From contig NZ_GL987988.1 in assembly GCF_000158195.2 (NCBI RefSeq), forward strand, positions 70,165-134,164: 64,000 nucleotides of DNA, given 5' to 3'. Origin of the DNA: Fusobacterium mortiferum ATCC 9817 (GTDB lineage Bacteria; Fusobacteriota; Fusobacteriia; Fusobacteriales; Fusobacteriaceae). The stretch's first letter is position 1. Each line of letters opens with the position of its first letter. A program made the position numbers and the translations under genes. The notes below the pieces were generated by a model that searched no databases, had not been told where the DNA came from, and saw only the letters and a program-made list of their open reading frames with translations. Shown piece by piece: positions 26,273 to 35,185 of the stretch.

Positions 26273-26751
26273 TTGTTTCCCTTTGTATTATACTCTTTTC
26301 CTTCACTAGGTTTAAACCAAATATATACACCATCACTACCAGTAGATTTATTTATATCTGGATTTTTAAAAGTAAGAGAGATAGTACCACCATAAGTAAT
26401 ATTTTCATCTGCTTCATCAATATCAACTTTTTTAGCTCTGCTTCCACCTATTTCCAACTCTCCATCTTCTATCTCTTTAAAAGTTTTTTCATCTAAATAA
26501 GGTTCTAATTTTTTAAGAGCAGTAGTAATATTTTCACTCTCTTCAGAAGTTGGAGTTTCAGAAAGAGGTTTACTATTTTCAATAAAATATAATTCACTTG
26601 CTGTTCGTAATGTTCCTAAAGTAGCAATAGCTTTAGTATCTCTTCCTAAAGCCATCTGTCTACGAAGTTTTGGGACACCAATACCTGCCATAATTCCAAT
26701 AAGAGCAATAGCAACTGTAACCTCAATTAAACTAAAACCTTTGTTTTTCAT
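26257..26751 (-). CDS. Major pilin/pseudopilin (GspG-like)
   Basis: A 164-aa prepilin with the canonical leader MKNKG|FSLIEVTVAIALIG, Glu at mature position 5 and a hydrophobic helix to about residue 29. The C-terminal domain contains a GSDGVYIWFKPSEG segment like the calcium-binding tail region of GspG pseudopilins. It has the best Shine-Dalgarno of the cluster (AAGGAGGATA), consistent with the most abundant subunit. It follows the platform-protein gene by 12 bp. Confidence 0.88.
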   Translation of the reverse strand: MKNKGFSLIEVTVAIALIGIMAGIGVPKLRRQMALGRDTKAIATLGTLRTASELYFIENSKPLSETPTSEESENITTALKKLEPYLDEKTFKEIEDGELEIGGSRAKKVDIDEADENITYGGTISLTFKNPDINKSTGSDGVYIWFKPSEGKEYNTKGNKWIEY

Positions 26752-26763
26752 AAAATATCCTCC

Positions 26764-27930
26764 TTAAATTATGAGATCTGTAATGTTAAATATAGGTAGA
26801 TAGATAGCTAAAACTATGATACCTATAATTATTCCTAAGATTAGAAGTAAAAATGGCTGTAAAAGTGTTGTAAGTTTAAAGAGATAGGATTCTAAATCTT
26901 TTTGTAGAATAAAAGATATAGAGGAAAAAGCTTCACTTAATCTTCCTGTCTTTTCTCCAATAGAGATAGTTTTTATTTCAGTAGAAGAAAAAAGATTAGT
27001 AGACAAGAAAGCTTCTTCAATAGTATTTCCTATTTTTATTTTAAGCTGAATTTTTTGTAACTCTTTTTGTAAAAAAATATATGGAGTTGCTTTTTTTAAA
27101 GTTTCTAAAATATCAATAATATTTATTCCAGCTTTATTCATTATAGAAAAATTTTGACAAAGAGATATAATTAAATTTTTCTTTACTATTTTTCCATAAA
27201 AAGGTAGAGTGAATATAAAACTTTGATATTTTTCCAAAGGTAATTTTTTTAATATTTTTATAAAAAATAAGATAAGTATGCTAAGGATAAGTAGAATATA
27301 GAATATGTTTTGACTTAAAAATATAATAATTTTTGTAAGTAAAGGTAAAGTTGTATTTGTATCTTGAAATAAGGAAATAAAATTAGGAAACACAAATGTA
27401 AGCATAAATATAAGTAAAAAAATAGTAAATACAAAAACTATAGCAGGATAAAAAAGAGCTTCCTTAATATTTTTTTTAATTTTTTCTTTAAGAGATATAA
27501 TTTCACAAATTTTATCAAGATTTTCCACAAGCTCTCCAGACTCTTCTCCTGCTAAAAGTAAATTTAAATATGTATCCCCAAATATAGTATTATAGTCATA
27601 AAAAGCAGAATAGATACTATTTCCATTTAATATTTTATCTCGTATATTTTTTATAACTTTAGAAAACTGTATATCTTTTTCTTGAGTACTAAGGATATCT
27701 AAAACCAAGGATATTGTAAGCCCACTATCTAAAAGAGTTTTTAAATTTTGTGTAAATATTAGGATATTTTCTTGAGTAATTTTATATTTAGGTGTAATTA
27801 TCTTATAAGATATAAGAGTCAATCTATTTTTATTGAGATATCTATGAAACTCTTTTGCAGAATTAAATTCTAAAGTAGATGAAACTTTTTTTCTATCTAT
27901 ATTATATGCTTTAAAAAAGTAAGTTTTCAT
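26764..27930 (-). CDS. gspF: Inner-membrane platform protein (GspF/PilC)
   Basis: A 388-aa protein with two repeats of the T2SSF domain (about 55-180 and 255-380) and about three to four membrane segments; GEESGELVENLDKI and GEKTGRLSEAFSSI are the paired signature turns. It connects the assembly ATPase to the growing pilus. The frame can begin with GTG at 27939, but the ATG at 27930 lies 2 bp after the ATPase stop and gives the usual start (MKTYFFKAYN). Translation is probably coupled to the ATPase. Confidence 0.92.
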   Translation of the reverse strand: MKTYFFKAYNIDRKKVSSTLEFNSAKEFHRYLNKNRLTLISYKIITPKYKITQENILIFTQNLKTLLDSGLTISLVLDILSTQEKDIQFSKVIKNIRDKILNGNSIYSAFYDYNTIFGDTYLNLLLAGEESGELVENLDKICEIISLKEKIKKNIKEALFYPAIVFVFTIFLLIFMLTFVFPNFISLFQDTNTTLPLLTKIIIFLSQNIFYILLILSILILFFIKILKKLPLEKYQSFIFTLPFYGKIVKKNLIISLCQNFSIMNKAGINIIDILETLKKATPYIFLQKELQKIQLKIKIGNTIEEAFLSTNLFSSTEIKTISIGEKTGRLSEAFSSISFILQKDLESYLFKLTTLLQPFLLLILGIIIGIIVLAIYLPIFNITDLII

Positions 27931-27932
27931 AA

Positions 27933-29201
27933 TTAACACTGCCGTATAATCTCATCTAATGAGGTTATTTTATTTAGAGCTTTTTCAATTCCATCTTCAA
28001 TTAGAGTTTTTACATTTTTACTTTTTATTAGATTTTGTAACTCTTGAATAGATACTCCTTTTTCGATATAAGCTTTTATATCTTCATCTATTATAAGTAA
28101 TTCAAATATAGCTATTCTCCCTTTATAACCAGTATAATTACAATATTCACAACCAGTATTAGTATAAAAAGTTTTTCCTTTAAAAGAGTTTAAATCTATT
28201 TGTAAAAGAGATAATTTTCCAAGAGAGTTATTATCAATAGTTAAACAGTGAGGACACAGTCTCCTTACTAAACGTTGAGCAATTATTCCAATAACAGAAG
28301 CAGAAATCATATATCTTTCAATTCCAATATTGAGTAATCTAAAAATTCCACTGAGAGAGTCATATGTATGTAAGGTAGATAGTACTAAATGTCCAGTGAG
28401 AGCTGATTTTACTCCAATTTCTGCTGTTTCATAATCACGAATTTCTCCTATCATTAAGATATCGGGGTCTTGTCTAAGATAAGCTTTTAAAATTGTAGAA
28501 AAATCTCTTCCTATCTCTTGATTGTATTGTACTTGATTTATTCCTTCTATTTCATACTCTACTGGGTCTTCAACAGTTGAAATATTTACTACTCCATTAT
28601 TTAATTTTTTTAGAATGGAATAGATAAGACTACTTTTACCTGAACCAGTGGGACCACAAGCTAAAATTATTCCATTCTTTTTATTGATAAGATTAGAGAT
28701 TTTATTATAATATTCTAAACTAAGTCCAATATTTTCTAAATTAAAATTATAACTTTCACTATCTAAAATTCTAATTACTCCCTTTTCACCTGTAATAAGT
28801 GGGACAATAGATACGCGGAAATCAATAGTTTTTTCATCTATTTTCATTCTAAATTTTCCATCTTGAGGAAGTTTTTTCTCAGTGATATTAAGATTTGAAA
28901 TAATTTTTAATCTAGATATAATAGAGGAATGAAGAGAAATATCAAAACCCATCTCTTCATAAAGTAATCCATCTATTCGATAACGAATTCTAGTTCTGTT
29001 TTTTAGAGGTTCTATATGTATGTCACTAGCTCTTTTCTCAACACCTAATAGTATAATAGCACTGAGACCTTTTACAACAATTGGATTATTAGTTTCAAGG
29101 GAGGAATCAATTTTTAATTCAGTAGTATTTTTAGATTTCTTAGTATTAGAATTTAACTCTTTAAATATCTCTCTAATTTTTTCTGAATTATTCTTTATCA
29201 T
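27933..29201 (-). CDS. gspE: Assembly ATPase (GspE/PilB)
   Basis: A 422-aa secretion ATPase that powers pilus or pseudopilus extension. Walker A is GPTGSGKS (183-190), the Asp box includes TVEDPVEYE, Walker B is ILMIGEIRD (248-256), and LSTLHT is the His box. A zinc-type four-cysteine motif is present (C316, C319, C351, C354). The N-terminal N1E domain is very short compared with classical GspE (about 500 aa). It has no retraction-ATPase (PilT) partner in the window. AGGTGA precedes the ATG. Confidence 0.95.
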   Translation of the reverse strand: MIKNNSEKIREIFKELNSNTKKSKNTTELKIDSSLETNNPIVVKGLSAIILLGVEKRASDIHIEPLKNRTRIRYRIDGLLYEEMGFDISLHSSIISRLKIISNLNITEKKLPQDGKFRMKIDEKTIDFRVSIVPLITGEKGVIRILDSESYNFNLENIGLSLEYYNKISNLINKKNGIILACGPTGSGKSSLIYSILKKLNNGVVNISTVEDPVEYEIEGINQVQYNQEIGRDFSTILKAYLRQDPDILMIGEIRDYETAEIGVKSALTGHLVLSTLHTYDSLSGIFRLLNIGIERYMISASVIGIIAQRLVRRLCPHCLTIDNNSLGKLSLLQIDLNSFKGKTFYTNTGCEYCNYTGYKGRIAIFELLIIDEDIKAYIEKGVSIQELQNLIKSKNVKTLIEDGIEKALNKITSLDEIIRQC

Positions 29202-29377
29202 AATTTTTCACCTACAATAAAAAAATTATTGGGATTTTCTTGAGAAGAAAGAATAAAATATGTAATATAGTTATTTCCTTTAATTATAATATTTACTTTT
29301 ACTATCTCTTGTGTAGTATTTTCTCCAAATAAAAAGCTAGTTATAAAATAGAAAAGTAAAATAATGATAAGCTTCAT
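29198..29377 (-). CDS. Small exported protein in the pilus operon
   Basis: A 59-aa protein with an N-terminal signal-like hydrophobic segment (MKLIIILLFYFITSFLFGE) and a short beta-rich tail (KVNIIIKG...FFIVGEKL). The longer frame begins at 29395, but GGAGGAG lies five bases before the ATG at 29377. It overlaps the ATPase start by 4 bp. I do not recognise a family; the tail slightly resembles a PilP-like beta strand set. It is likely a real operon member because of coupling and the strong ribosome site. Confidence 0.7.
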   Translation of the reverse strand: MKLIIILLFYFITSFLFGENTTQEIVKVNIIIKGNNYITYFILSSQENPNNFFIVGEKL

Positions 29378-29379
29378 AC

Positions 29380-29931
29380 TTACTCCTCCTTCCATTTAGG
29401 ATTTGTAGTAGTCCATTTGTTGTGAAAATTTAAGATGGTATTATATTTAGGGGTTGTATCATTAATATTTCTGTATACATTAATTTGCATATACTTTATT
29501 AAGTCGAATCCATAAAAAGATATCCTGTATTGTGCAATATCATTATAATCAAAAATATAAATACTAAAAGAGGGTGTGATATTTCCATGAGAAGTAATTT
29601 TAGCATTAAATTTTTCTTGGGTTTGTTTATCAAAAATAGTAATATATTTTAAATTTTGGGGTAGATGGATAATCTCTTTATCAATAACAGACATTTGAGA
29701 AATTGTAATATTTTTTTTAAGATAGTCTAATTTCACTTCATAATTTGTTCTACTATTATGGGCTTTGATACCATATGTTGTAAAAACTTCATAAATTTCT
29801 GTTTTAGCTCTTATCAACTCCTCTCTTTCAATTAATTTTTTAAAGTAGATAAAACCAAAACTTAATAATAGCAGAATAAGACTTATTTGAAGTAATATAT
29901 TTATAAAACAAAAACCTTTTCTGTTTTTCAT
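29380..29931 (-). CDS. Atypical prepilin-like protein without Glu5
   Basis: A 183-aa protein beginning MKNRKG|FCFINILLQISLILLLLSF: the basic leader, Gly cleavage site, Phe+1 and hydrophobic helix fit a type IV prepilin, but mature position 5 is Asn, not Glu. It is the first gene of the leftward pilus operon, directly after the promoter at 29951-29978. The soluble domain (about 45-183) is unfamiliar. It may be a tip or initiating minor pilin like GspK/PilX types that lack Glu5. Confidence 0.75.
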   Translation of the reverse strand: MKNRKGFCFINILLQISLILLLLSFGFIYFKKLIEREELIRAKTEIYEVFTTYGIKAHNSRTNYEVKLDYLKKNITISQMSVIDKEIIHLPQNLKYITIFDKQTQEKFNAKITSHGNITPSFSIYIFDYNDIAQYRISFYGFDLIKYMQINVYRNINDTTPKYNTILNFHNKWTTTNPKWKEE

Positions 29932-29950
29932 CTAATCCAATCTTGGTAAG

Positions 29951-29978
29951 AGTATACCATATTTTTTTTAATAATCAA
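29951..29978 (-). promoter_or_regulatory. Promoter of the pilus/secretion operon
   Basis: On the minus strand, TTGATT (29978-29973) and TATACT (29956-29951) are 16 bp apart, and the -10 is extended by TGG. It lies 20 bp before the first pilin-like start codon and is the only good promoter seen for the cluster. Confidence 0.65.
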
Positions 29979-30092
29979 GGGGGAATAAAAAATATTTTTT
30001 GTATTTTAATAACAAAACTTAAAAAGGATAGAAAAAAAATATAAAATACAGTATAATATTGTAAGATAGTAATGAAAATATTGGAGGAAATT

Positions 30093-30533
30093 ATGGTTTT
30101 AGCAGGGAATAAAAAAGCCTATTTTGATTATTTTATAGAAGATAAATTTGAAGCAGGAATAGAGTTAGTTGGAAGCGAAGTAAAATCAGCTAAAGCTGGA
30201 AAAGTAAGTATAAAAGAATCTTTTATTAGAATTATAAATGGAGAAGTATTTATAATGGGAATGTCTATTGTTCCTTGGAGTTTTGGGAGTGTATACAATC
30301 CAGAGGAGAGAAGAGTTAGAAAATTATTATTACATAAAAAAGAGATTAGAAAACTTCATGAGAAAGTTACTCAAAAGGGGTATACAATAGTTCCATTAGA
30401 TATACATCTTTCAAAGGGATATGTTAAAGTATCTATTGCTCTAGCTAGAGGTAAGAAGACTTATGATAAAAGAGAAAGTATTGCTAAAAGAGATGCACAA
30501 AGAGATATTCAAAGAATGACAAAAATTAGATAG
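30093..30533 (+). CDS. smpB: SsrA-binding protein SmpB
   Basis: Binds tmRNA and delivers it to stalled ribosomes in trans-translation. The 146-aa protein has the OB-fold core (KKAYFDYFIEDKFEAGIELVG, split over 8-28), the GSEVKS turn, and the basic C-terminal tail (GKKTYDKRESIAKRDAQRD). The longer frame starts at 30072, but TTGGAGG is placed for the ATG at 30093, matching the family start. It lies directly upstream of the tmRNA gene, a common and functional pairing. Confidence 0.96.
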   Translation: MVLAGNKKAYFDYFIEDKFEAGIELVGSEVKSAKAGKVSIKESFIRIINGEVFIMGMSIVPWSFGSVYNPEERRVRKLLLHKKEIRKLHEKVTQKGYTIVPLDIHLSKGYVKVSIALARGKKTYDKRESIAKRDAQRDIQRMTKIR

Positions 30534-30550
30534 AAATTTTTTTTAAAATA

Positions 30551-30559
30551 TGTTATACT
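30551..30559 (+). promoter_or_regulatory. tmRNA promoter
   Basis: TGT followed by TATACT (30554-30559) forms an extended -10 box about 20 bp before the mature tmRNA 5' end. The upstream region is T-rich without a clear -35. Confidence 0.5.
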
Positions 30560-30579
30560 ATTATGTACAATTAAATAAT

Positions 30580-30930
30580 GGGGATGCAAAGGTTTCGACG
30601 GGGTTATGAGGTTATAGGTAGCATGCCAGGATGACCGCTGTGAGAGGTCAACACATCGTTTAGATGGAAACAGAAATTACGCTTTAGCTGCTTAATTAGT
30701 CAGCTCACCTCTGGTTTCTCTCTTCTGTAGGAGAATCCAACCGAGGTGTTACCAATATACAGATTACCTTTAGTGATTTCTCTAAGCTCAAAGGGACATT
30801 TTAGAGAATAGCTTCAGTTAGCCCTGTCTGCGGGAGTGATTGTTGCGAAATAAAATAGTAGACTAAGCATTGTAGAAGCCTATGGCGCTGGTAGTTTCGG
30901 ACACGGGTTCGATTCCCGTCATCTCCACCA
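30580..30930 (+). ncRNA. ssrA: Transfer-messenger RNA (tmRNA)
   Basis: A 351-nt RNA that rescues stalled ribosomes. The 5' end GGGGATGCAAAGGTTTCGACG and the 3' end GGTTCGATTCCCGTCATCTCCACCA-type T-arm/acceptor are both recognisable; GGGGATG pairs with CATCTCC to form the acceptor stem, and CCA is encoded. The tag frame ends in Asn-Tyr-Ala-Leu-Ala-Ala-stop (stop at 30693-30695), probably GNRNYALAA with GGA at 30666 as the resume codon. Pseudoknot-like G/C-rich segments follow the tag. A terminator begins 11 nt after the CCA. Confidence 0.97.
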
Positions 30931-30940
30931 GAATGTTTTT

Positions 30941-30976
30941 AAGACTAGAAGTATAAAAACTTTTAGTCTTTTTTTT
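30941..30976 (+). terminator. tmRNA terminator
   Basis: AAGACTAGAAG pairs with CTTTTAGTCTT (one mismatch) and is followed by a T-run, just after the tmRNA 3' end. Confidence 0.85.
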
Positions 30977-31073
30977 CAGAAAAATTTCATATAATAATTA
31001 TAGAAAAGATTTACAAAGTTTTTAATATATGATAAAATTTATGGTAATAAAAAATTTTAGGAGGAGTTTTTTA

Positions 31074-32171
31074 ATGATTGGAATAGGAATAGTAGGACTT
31101 CCAAATGTAGGTAAATCAACACTTTTTAATGCTATAACAAAAGCTGGAGCAGCAGAAGCAGCAAACTATCCATTTTGTACAATAGAACCAAATGTAGGGA
31201 TGGTAACTGTACCAGATTCAAGGTTAGATGAATTATCAAAGATAATCAATCCACAAAGGGTAGTTCAAGCAACAGTGGAGTTTGTGGATATAGCTGGGCT
31301 TGTAAAGGGAGCAGCAAAAGGAGAGGGACTTGGAAATAAGTTCTTATCAAATATTAGAACAACAGCAGCTATTTGTCAAGTTGTAAGATGCTTTGAAGAT
31401 GATAATGTAATCCATGTAAGTGGCTCAGTAGATCCTATAAGAGATATAGAAGTAATTAATACAGAGTTAATTTTTGCTGATATGGAAACTGTAGATAAAG
31501 CTATAGAGAAACATAAAAAATTAGCTATGAACAAAAATAAAGAGTCTATGGCTCTTATGCCAGTTTTAGAAAAGTGTAAGACTCACTTAGAAAATTTTCA
31601 GCTTTTAAAAACATTGTCAATGAATGACGAAGAATTAGAACTAGTTAGAACTTATCAACTATTAACTTTAAAACCTATGATATTTGCAGCTAATGTATCT
31701 GAAGATGATTTAGCAACAGGTAATGAATATGTAGAAAAAGTTAGAGAATATGCAAAAGAGTTAGGGTCAGAAGTTGTAATAGTATCTGCTAAAGTTGAGG
31801 CAGAATTACAAGAGATGGATGATGAAGAGAGTAAAAAAGAGTATCTAGAAGCTTTAGGGGTAGAGGAAGCTGGGCTTAATAGACTTATTAGAGCAGGATA
31901 TAAGTTATTAGGACTTCAAACATATTTTACTGCTGGTGTAAAAGAGGTAAGAGCTTGGACAATAAAAATAGGAGATACAGCACCAAAAGCAGCGGGGGAG
32001 ATACATACAGATTTTGAAAAAGGCTTTATTAGAGCAAAAGTGGTATCTTTTGATGACTTTATAAAATATTCTGGATGGAAAGGAGCACAAGAAGCTGGTG
32101 TTCTTAGACTAGAAGGAAAAGAGTATATAGTACAAGATGGAGATTTAATGGAATTTTTATTTAATGTATAG
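31074..32171 (+). CDS. ychF: Redox/stress GTPase-like ATPase YchF (OLA1)
   Basis: A 365-aa translation-associated P-loop ATPase. G1 is GLPNVGKST near residue 8, G3 is DIAGLVKGA, and the C-terminal TGS domain is present ([15 protein letters not shown]... [13 protein letters not shown]). The frame extends 15 codons upstream to 31029, but AGGAGGAG is correctly spaced for the ATG at 31074, giving the universal start [13 protein letters not shown]. No operon partner upstream; it follows the tmRNA terminator. Confidence 0.96.
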   Translation: MIGIGIVGLPNVGKSTLFNAITKAGAAEAANYPFCTIEPNVGMVTVPDSRLDELSKIINPQRVVQATVEFVDIAGLVKGAAKGEGLGNKFLSNIRTTAAICQVVRCFEDDNVIHVSGSVDPIRDIEVINTELIFADMETVDKAIEKHKKLAMNKNKESMALMPVLEKCKTHLENFQLLKTLSMNDEELELVRTYQLLTLKPMIFAANVSEDDLATGNEYVEKVREYAKELGSEVVIVSAKVEAELQEMDDEESKKEYLEALGVEEAGLNRLIRAGYKLLGLQTYFTAGVKEVRAWTIKIGDTAPKAAGEIHTDFEKGFIRAKVVSFDDFIKYSGWKGAQEAGVLRLEGKEYIVQDGDLMEFLFNV

Positions 32172-32259
32172 AATAAAAAATCCTTTGTTAAGAAAAATTA
32201 CTTGACAATATTTAAAAAAGTTAGTAAAATATCTAGGTGTACGATTGGAGGAAATTGTT

Positions 32260-32742
32260 TTGAAATTAGAGATTAAAGATTTTCCAAACCAGATTTTAAA
32301 GTTTGATTTCTATATAGAAAATATAGAAGATATTGAACTTATAGAAAAAGTACATGTTGTTGGAACAGCTGTAAATAACAATGGAAAAGTTGAAATAAGT
32401 GGACATTACTCAACAATACTAAGAGTACAATGTGTAAGATGTTTAAAAGAGTTTAATTTAAAACTAGAAAATGATTTTATGGGAACATTCTTAGATGAAA
32501 ATCAATATATACAGTATTTAAAGAGCTTAAGTACTGAGTGTGAAATTGATAAAAATGAAATTTATGACCCAATAGAAAATGGAATAATAGATTTAGAAAG
32601 CTTAGTAAGAGAGTATATATTATTAGATATGCCACCATATCCACAATGTGAACCTAGTTGTGAAGATGATTCAGAAATAGAGAAACATAGTAATGATGGG
32701 ATAGATCCACGATGGCAACAATTATTACAGATAAAAAATTAA
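32260..32742 (+). CDS. yceD: YceD/DUF177 family protein
   Basis: About 160 aa, homologous to the 23S rRNA accumulation protein YceD, with the conserved RVQCVRCLKEF Cys pair and the C-terminal CEPSCEDD...IDPRWQQLL motif. Gene order yceD-rpmF-plsX is the usual bacterial arrangement. The start is a judgement: the frame begins with TTG at 32245, which is part of the ribosome site GGAGG, so TTG at 32260 (MKLEIKDF) is more likely. It lies 36 bp before rpmF. Confidence 0.9.
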   Translation: MKLEIKDFPNQILKFDFYIENIEDIELIEKVHVVGTAVNNNGKVEISGHYSTILRVQCVRCLKEFNLKLENDFMGTFLDENQYIQYLKSLSTECEIDKNEIYDPIENGIIDLESLVREYILLDMPPYPQCEPSCEDDSEIEKHSNDGIDPRWQQLLQIKN

Positions 32743-32778
32743 TTTTTAAATAAGATTGTAAGTAGGAGGGAAACTAAG

Positions 32779-32961
32779 ATGGCAGTACCTAAGAAGAAAA
32801 CATCTAAAGCTAAGAAAAACATGAGAAGATCTCATCATGCTTTAACTGGAACTGGATTAACAACTTGTGAAAAATGTGGAGCTCCAAGAAGACCACACAG
32901 AGTATGTCTTTCATGTGGAGATTACAATGGTAAACAAGTTCTAGCAGGACAAGCTGAGTAA
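32779..32961 (+). CDS. rpmF: 50S ribosomal protein L32
   Basis: A 60-aa basic protein with the family start [19 protein letters not shown] and a zinc ribbon formed by CEKCG and CLSCG. Normal length. GTAGGAGGG precedes the ATG. A terminator follows, so it is the end of the yceD-rpmF unit before the fatty-acid genes. Confidence 0.98.
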   Translation: MAVPKKKTSKAKKNMRRSHHALTGTGLTTCEKCGAPRRPHRVCLSCGDYNGKQVLAGQAE

Positions 32962-32981
32962 TTAGATTGTTTAATTAGATA

Positions 32982-33015
32982 AAAAAAGACAAGATAAGCT
33001 CTTGTCTTTTTTTAT
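32982..33015 (+). terminator. rpmF terminator
   Basis: AAAAAGACAAGA and TCTTGTCTTTTT form a perfect stem with a 5-nt loop, followed by Ts. Confidence 0.9.
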
Positions 33016-33098
33016 TATAAATTATATTAAAAATATTTTTAAAATTTTAAATTATGATGTATAATATATAGGGAGAATTTTTTTATAGGAGGACAGTA

Positions 33099-34118
33099 AT
33101 GAAAATAGCGTTGGATGCTATGGGTGGAGATAAGGCACCTTTTGAAACGATAAAAGGGGCTATGAAGGCATTAGAAGAAATAGAGTCTTTACACCTTGTA
33201 CTTGTTGGAAAAAAAGAGATAATAGAAGAAGAGTTAAAAAAATACAAATATGATAGTACAAAAATAGAGATAGTTGATGCTAGAGAAGTAATAGAAATGA
33301 CAGATGACCCTGTTACAGCTGTAAAGAGTAAAAAAGATTCATCTATGAATAGAACTTTGGAACTAGTAAAAGAAGGAGTAGTAGATGCTTCTGTATCAGC
33401 AGGAAATACTGGAGCTTTAATTACAGCGAGTCAACTTAAATTAAAAAGAATAAAAGGAGTACTTAGACCAGCTATTGCAACAATGTTTCCTAATAAAAAA
33501 GGTAAGATGTTAATGCTAGATGTAGGAGCTACCGCTGATTGTAAACCAGAGTTTTTAAATCAATATGCTATAATGGGCTCAAAATATTTGGAAATATTAT
33601 TAGGAATGAAAAATCCTACAGTAGGCTTACTTAATATAGGAACTGAAGAAGGAAAAGGGAATGAAGTTACAAGAGAAGCATATAATCTTTTAAGAGAGAA
33701 TAAAAGCATAAATTTTGCTGGAAATGTAGAGAGTACAGAAGTAATGAATGGAAAAATAGATGTAGTAGTTACTGATGGATTTACAGGAAATATGGTTCTA
33801 AAAACAGCTGAAGGAATAGCGAAGTTTGTAGTTTCATCTTTAAAAGAAGAGATAAATAAATCTTTTATATATAAATTAGGAGCATTATTATTAAAGCCAG
33901 CTATGAAACATATAATGAAAAGAATGGATTCCTCAGAATATGGAGGAGCAATGTTCTTAGGATTAAATGGACTTTCTATAAAAGCACATGGAAATTCAGA
34001 TTCAAATGGTATAAAAAATGCTATTAAAGTAGCTAATAAATTTGCTGAAATGAAATTTGTAGAAGAGTTGAAAAATGTTATAGATATGGAAAATAGTGAA
34101 AATAAAACCTTAGATTAG
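33099..34118 (+). CDS. plsX: Phosphate acyltransferase PlsX
   Basis: Makes acyl-phosphate from acyl-ACP for phospholipid synthesis. A 339-aa protein starting MKIALDAMGGDKAP, with DDPVTAVKSKKDSSM, SAGNTGALI and the DGFTGNMVLKTAEG region. TAGGAGGA precedes the ATG. It begins a long rightward run of lipid genes and is 8 bp from fabH. A TATAAT at 33060-33065 upstream is a plausible -10. Confidence 0.96.
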   Translation: MKIALDAMGGDKAPFETIKGAMKALEEIESLHLVLVGKKEIIEEELKKYKYDSTKIEIVDAREVIEMTDDPVTAVKSKKDSSMNRTLELVKEGVVDASVSAGNTGALITASQLKLKRIKGVLRPAIATMFPNKKGKMLMLDVGATADCKPEFLNQYAIMGSKYLEILLGMKNPTVGLLNIGTEEGKGNEVTREAYNLLRENKSINFAGNVESTEVMNGKIDVVVTDGFTGNMVLKTAEGIAKFVVSSLKEEINKSFIYKLGALLLKPAMKHIMKRMDSSEYGGAMFLGLNGLSIKAHGNSDSNGIKNAIKVANKFAEMKFVEELKNVIDMENSENKTLD

Positions 34119-34126
34119 GAGGAAAA

Positions 34127-35119
34127 ATGGAATTTAAAAGTGTAGGTATCAAAGGATTAGGGTATTATGTACCAGAAAAGGTAATGACTAACTTTGATTT
34201 CGAAAAAATAATAGATACAAGTGATGAGTGGATAAGAACAAGAACAGGAATAGAAGAAAGAAGATTTGCTGCTCCTGAACAAGCTACTTCAGATTTATGT
34301 GTAGAAGCAGCTAAAAAAGCAATAGCAGCTTCAGGAATAGCAAAAGAGGATATAGATATGATATTAGTGGCTACTTGCAGTCCAGACTACCTAGTTCAAG
34401 CTACAGCTTGTCTTGTTCAAAATAAATTAGAGATAAAAAATGTGCCAGCTTGTGATTTAAATGCTGCATGTAGTGGATTTATATATGGACTTACAGTTGC
34501 TGGAGGATTAATAAGAGGTGGAATTTATAAAAATATTCTTGTAATAGGGGCAGAAACTCTTTCAAGAATAATTGATATGCAAGATAGAAATACTTGTATA
34601 TTATTTGGAGATGGAGCAGCAGCAGCAGTAGTAGGAGAGGTAGAAGAAGGATTTGGAATGTTATCTACTTATCTAGGAGCTGAGGGAGAAGATGAGGATA
34701 TTTTAAGAACACCAGCTGGAGGAACTAAAAAGCCAAATACTGCAGAAACAATAGTAAATAGAGAAAATTTTGTAAAAATGAAAGGGCAAGATGTATTTAA
34801 ATTTGCTGTTCATGCTTTACCAAGTGCAACAAATAAAGCTTTGAAAATAGCTAATGTAAAATCAGAAGATTTACATATGATATTTCCGCATCAAGCAAAT
34901 GTAAGAATTATTGAATCAGCAGCTAAAAGAATTCATGTACCTCTAGAAAAGTTCTATATGAATTTACAAAGATTTGGAAATACTTCTTCAGCTTCAGTAG
35001 GATTGGCTTTAGGTGAGGCATTAGAAAAAGGAATGGTAAAAAAAGGTGATATGATTGCACTTACAGGATTTGGTGCAGGACTTACTTATGGTTCAATAAT
35101 AATGAAGTGGGCATACTAA
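34127..35119 (+). CDS. fabH: Beta-ketoacyl-ACP synthase III
   Basis: Starts fatty-acid chains by condensing acetyl-CoA with malonyl-ACP. A 330-aa thiolase-fold enzyme with the catalytic Cys in NAACSGFIYGL, His in FPHQANVRI and Asn in RFGNTSSAS. TAGGAGGAAAA precedes the ATG 8 bp after plsX. Normal length and gene order. Confidence 0.97.
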   Translation: MEFKSVGIKGLGYYVPEKVMTNFDFEKIIDTSDEWIRTRTGIEERRFAAPEQATSDLCVEAAKKAIAASGIAKEDIDMILVATCSPDYLVQATACLVQNKLEIKNVPACDLNAACSGFIYGLTVAGGLIRGGIYKNILVIGAETLSRIIDMQDRNTCILFGDGAAAAVVGEVEEGFGMLSTYLGAEGEDEDILRTPAGGTKKPNTAETIVNRENFVKMKGQDVFKFAVHALPSATNKALKIANVKSEDLHMIFPHQANVRIIESAAKRIHVPLEKFYMNLQRFGNTSSASVGLALGEALEKGMVKKGDMIALTGFGAGLTYGSIIMKWAY

Positions 35120-35125
35120 TAAATA

Positions 35126-35154
35126 TTGACATATTTAAATAGCTATGATATATT
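35126..35154 (+). promoter_or_regulatory. Internal promoter before fabD
   Basis: A consensus TTGACA (35126-35131), a 17-bp spacer and TATATT (35149-35154) extended by TGA. It lies in the 66-bp gap between fabH and the chosen fabD start, allowing separate control of fabD and later genes. Confidence 0.75.
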
Positions 35155-35185
35155 AAAATACAGGTGTTTTATTAAGGAGGAGAAT

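Noticed and set aside
30580-30930. Additional tRNA gene at the TTCGA-containing segment near 30905
   Set aside because: The T-arm and CCA belong to the tRNA-like end of tmRNA; no anticodon stem is present.
35126-35185. Upstream in-frame extension of fabD
   Set aside because: The stretch is a TTGACA-N17-TATATT promoter and lacks a ribosome site; the conserved start is at 35186.
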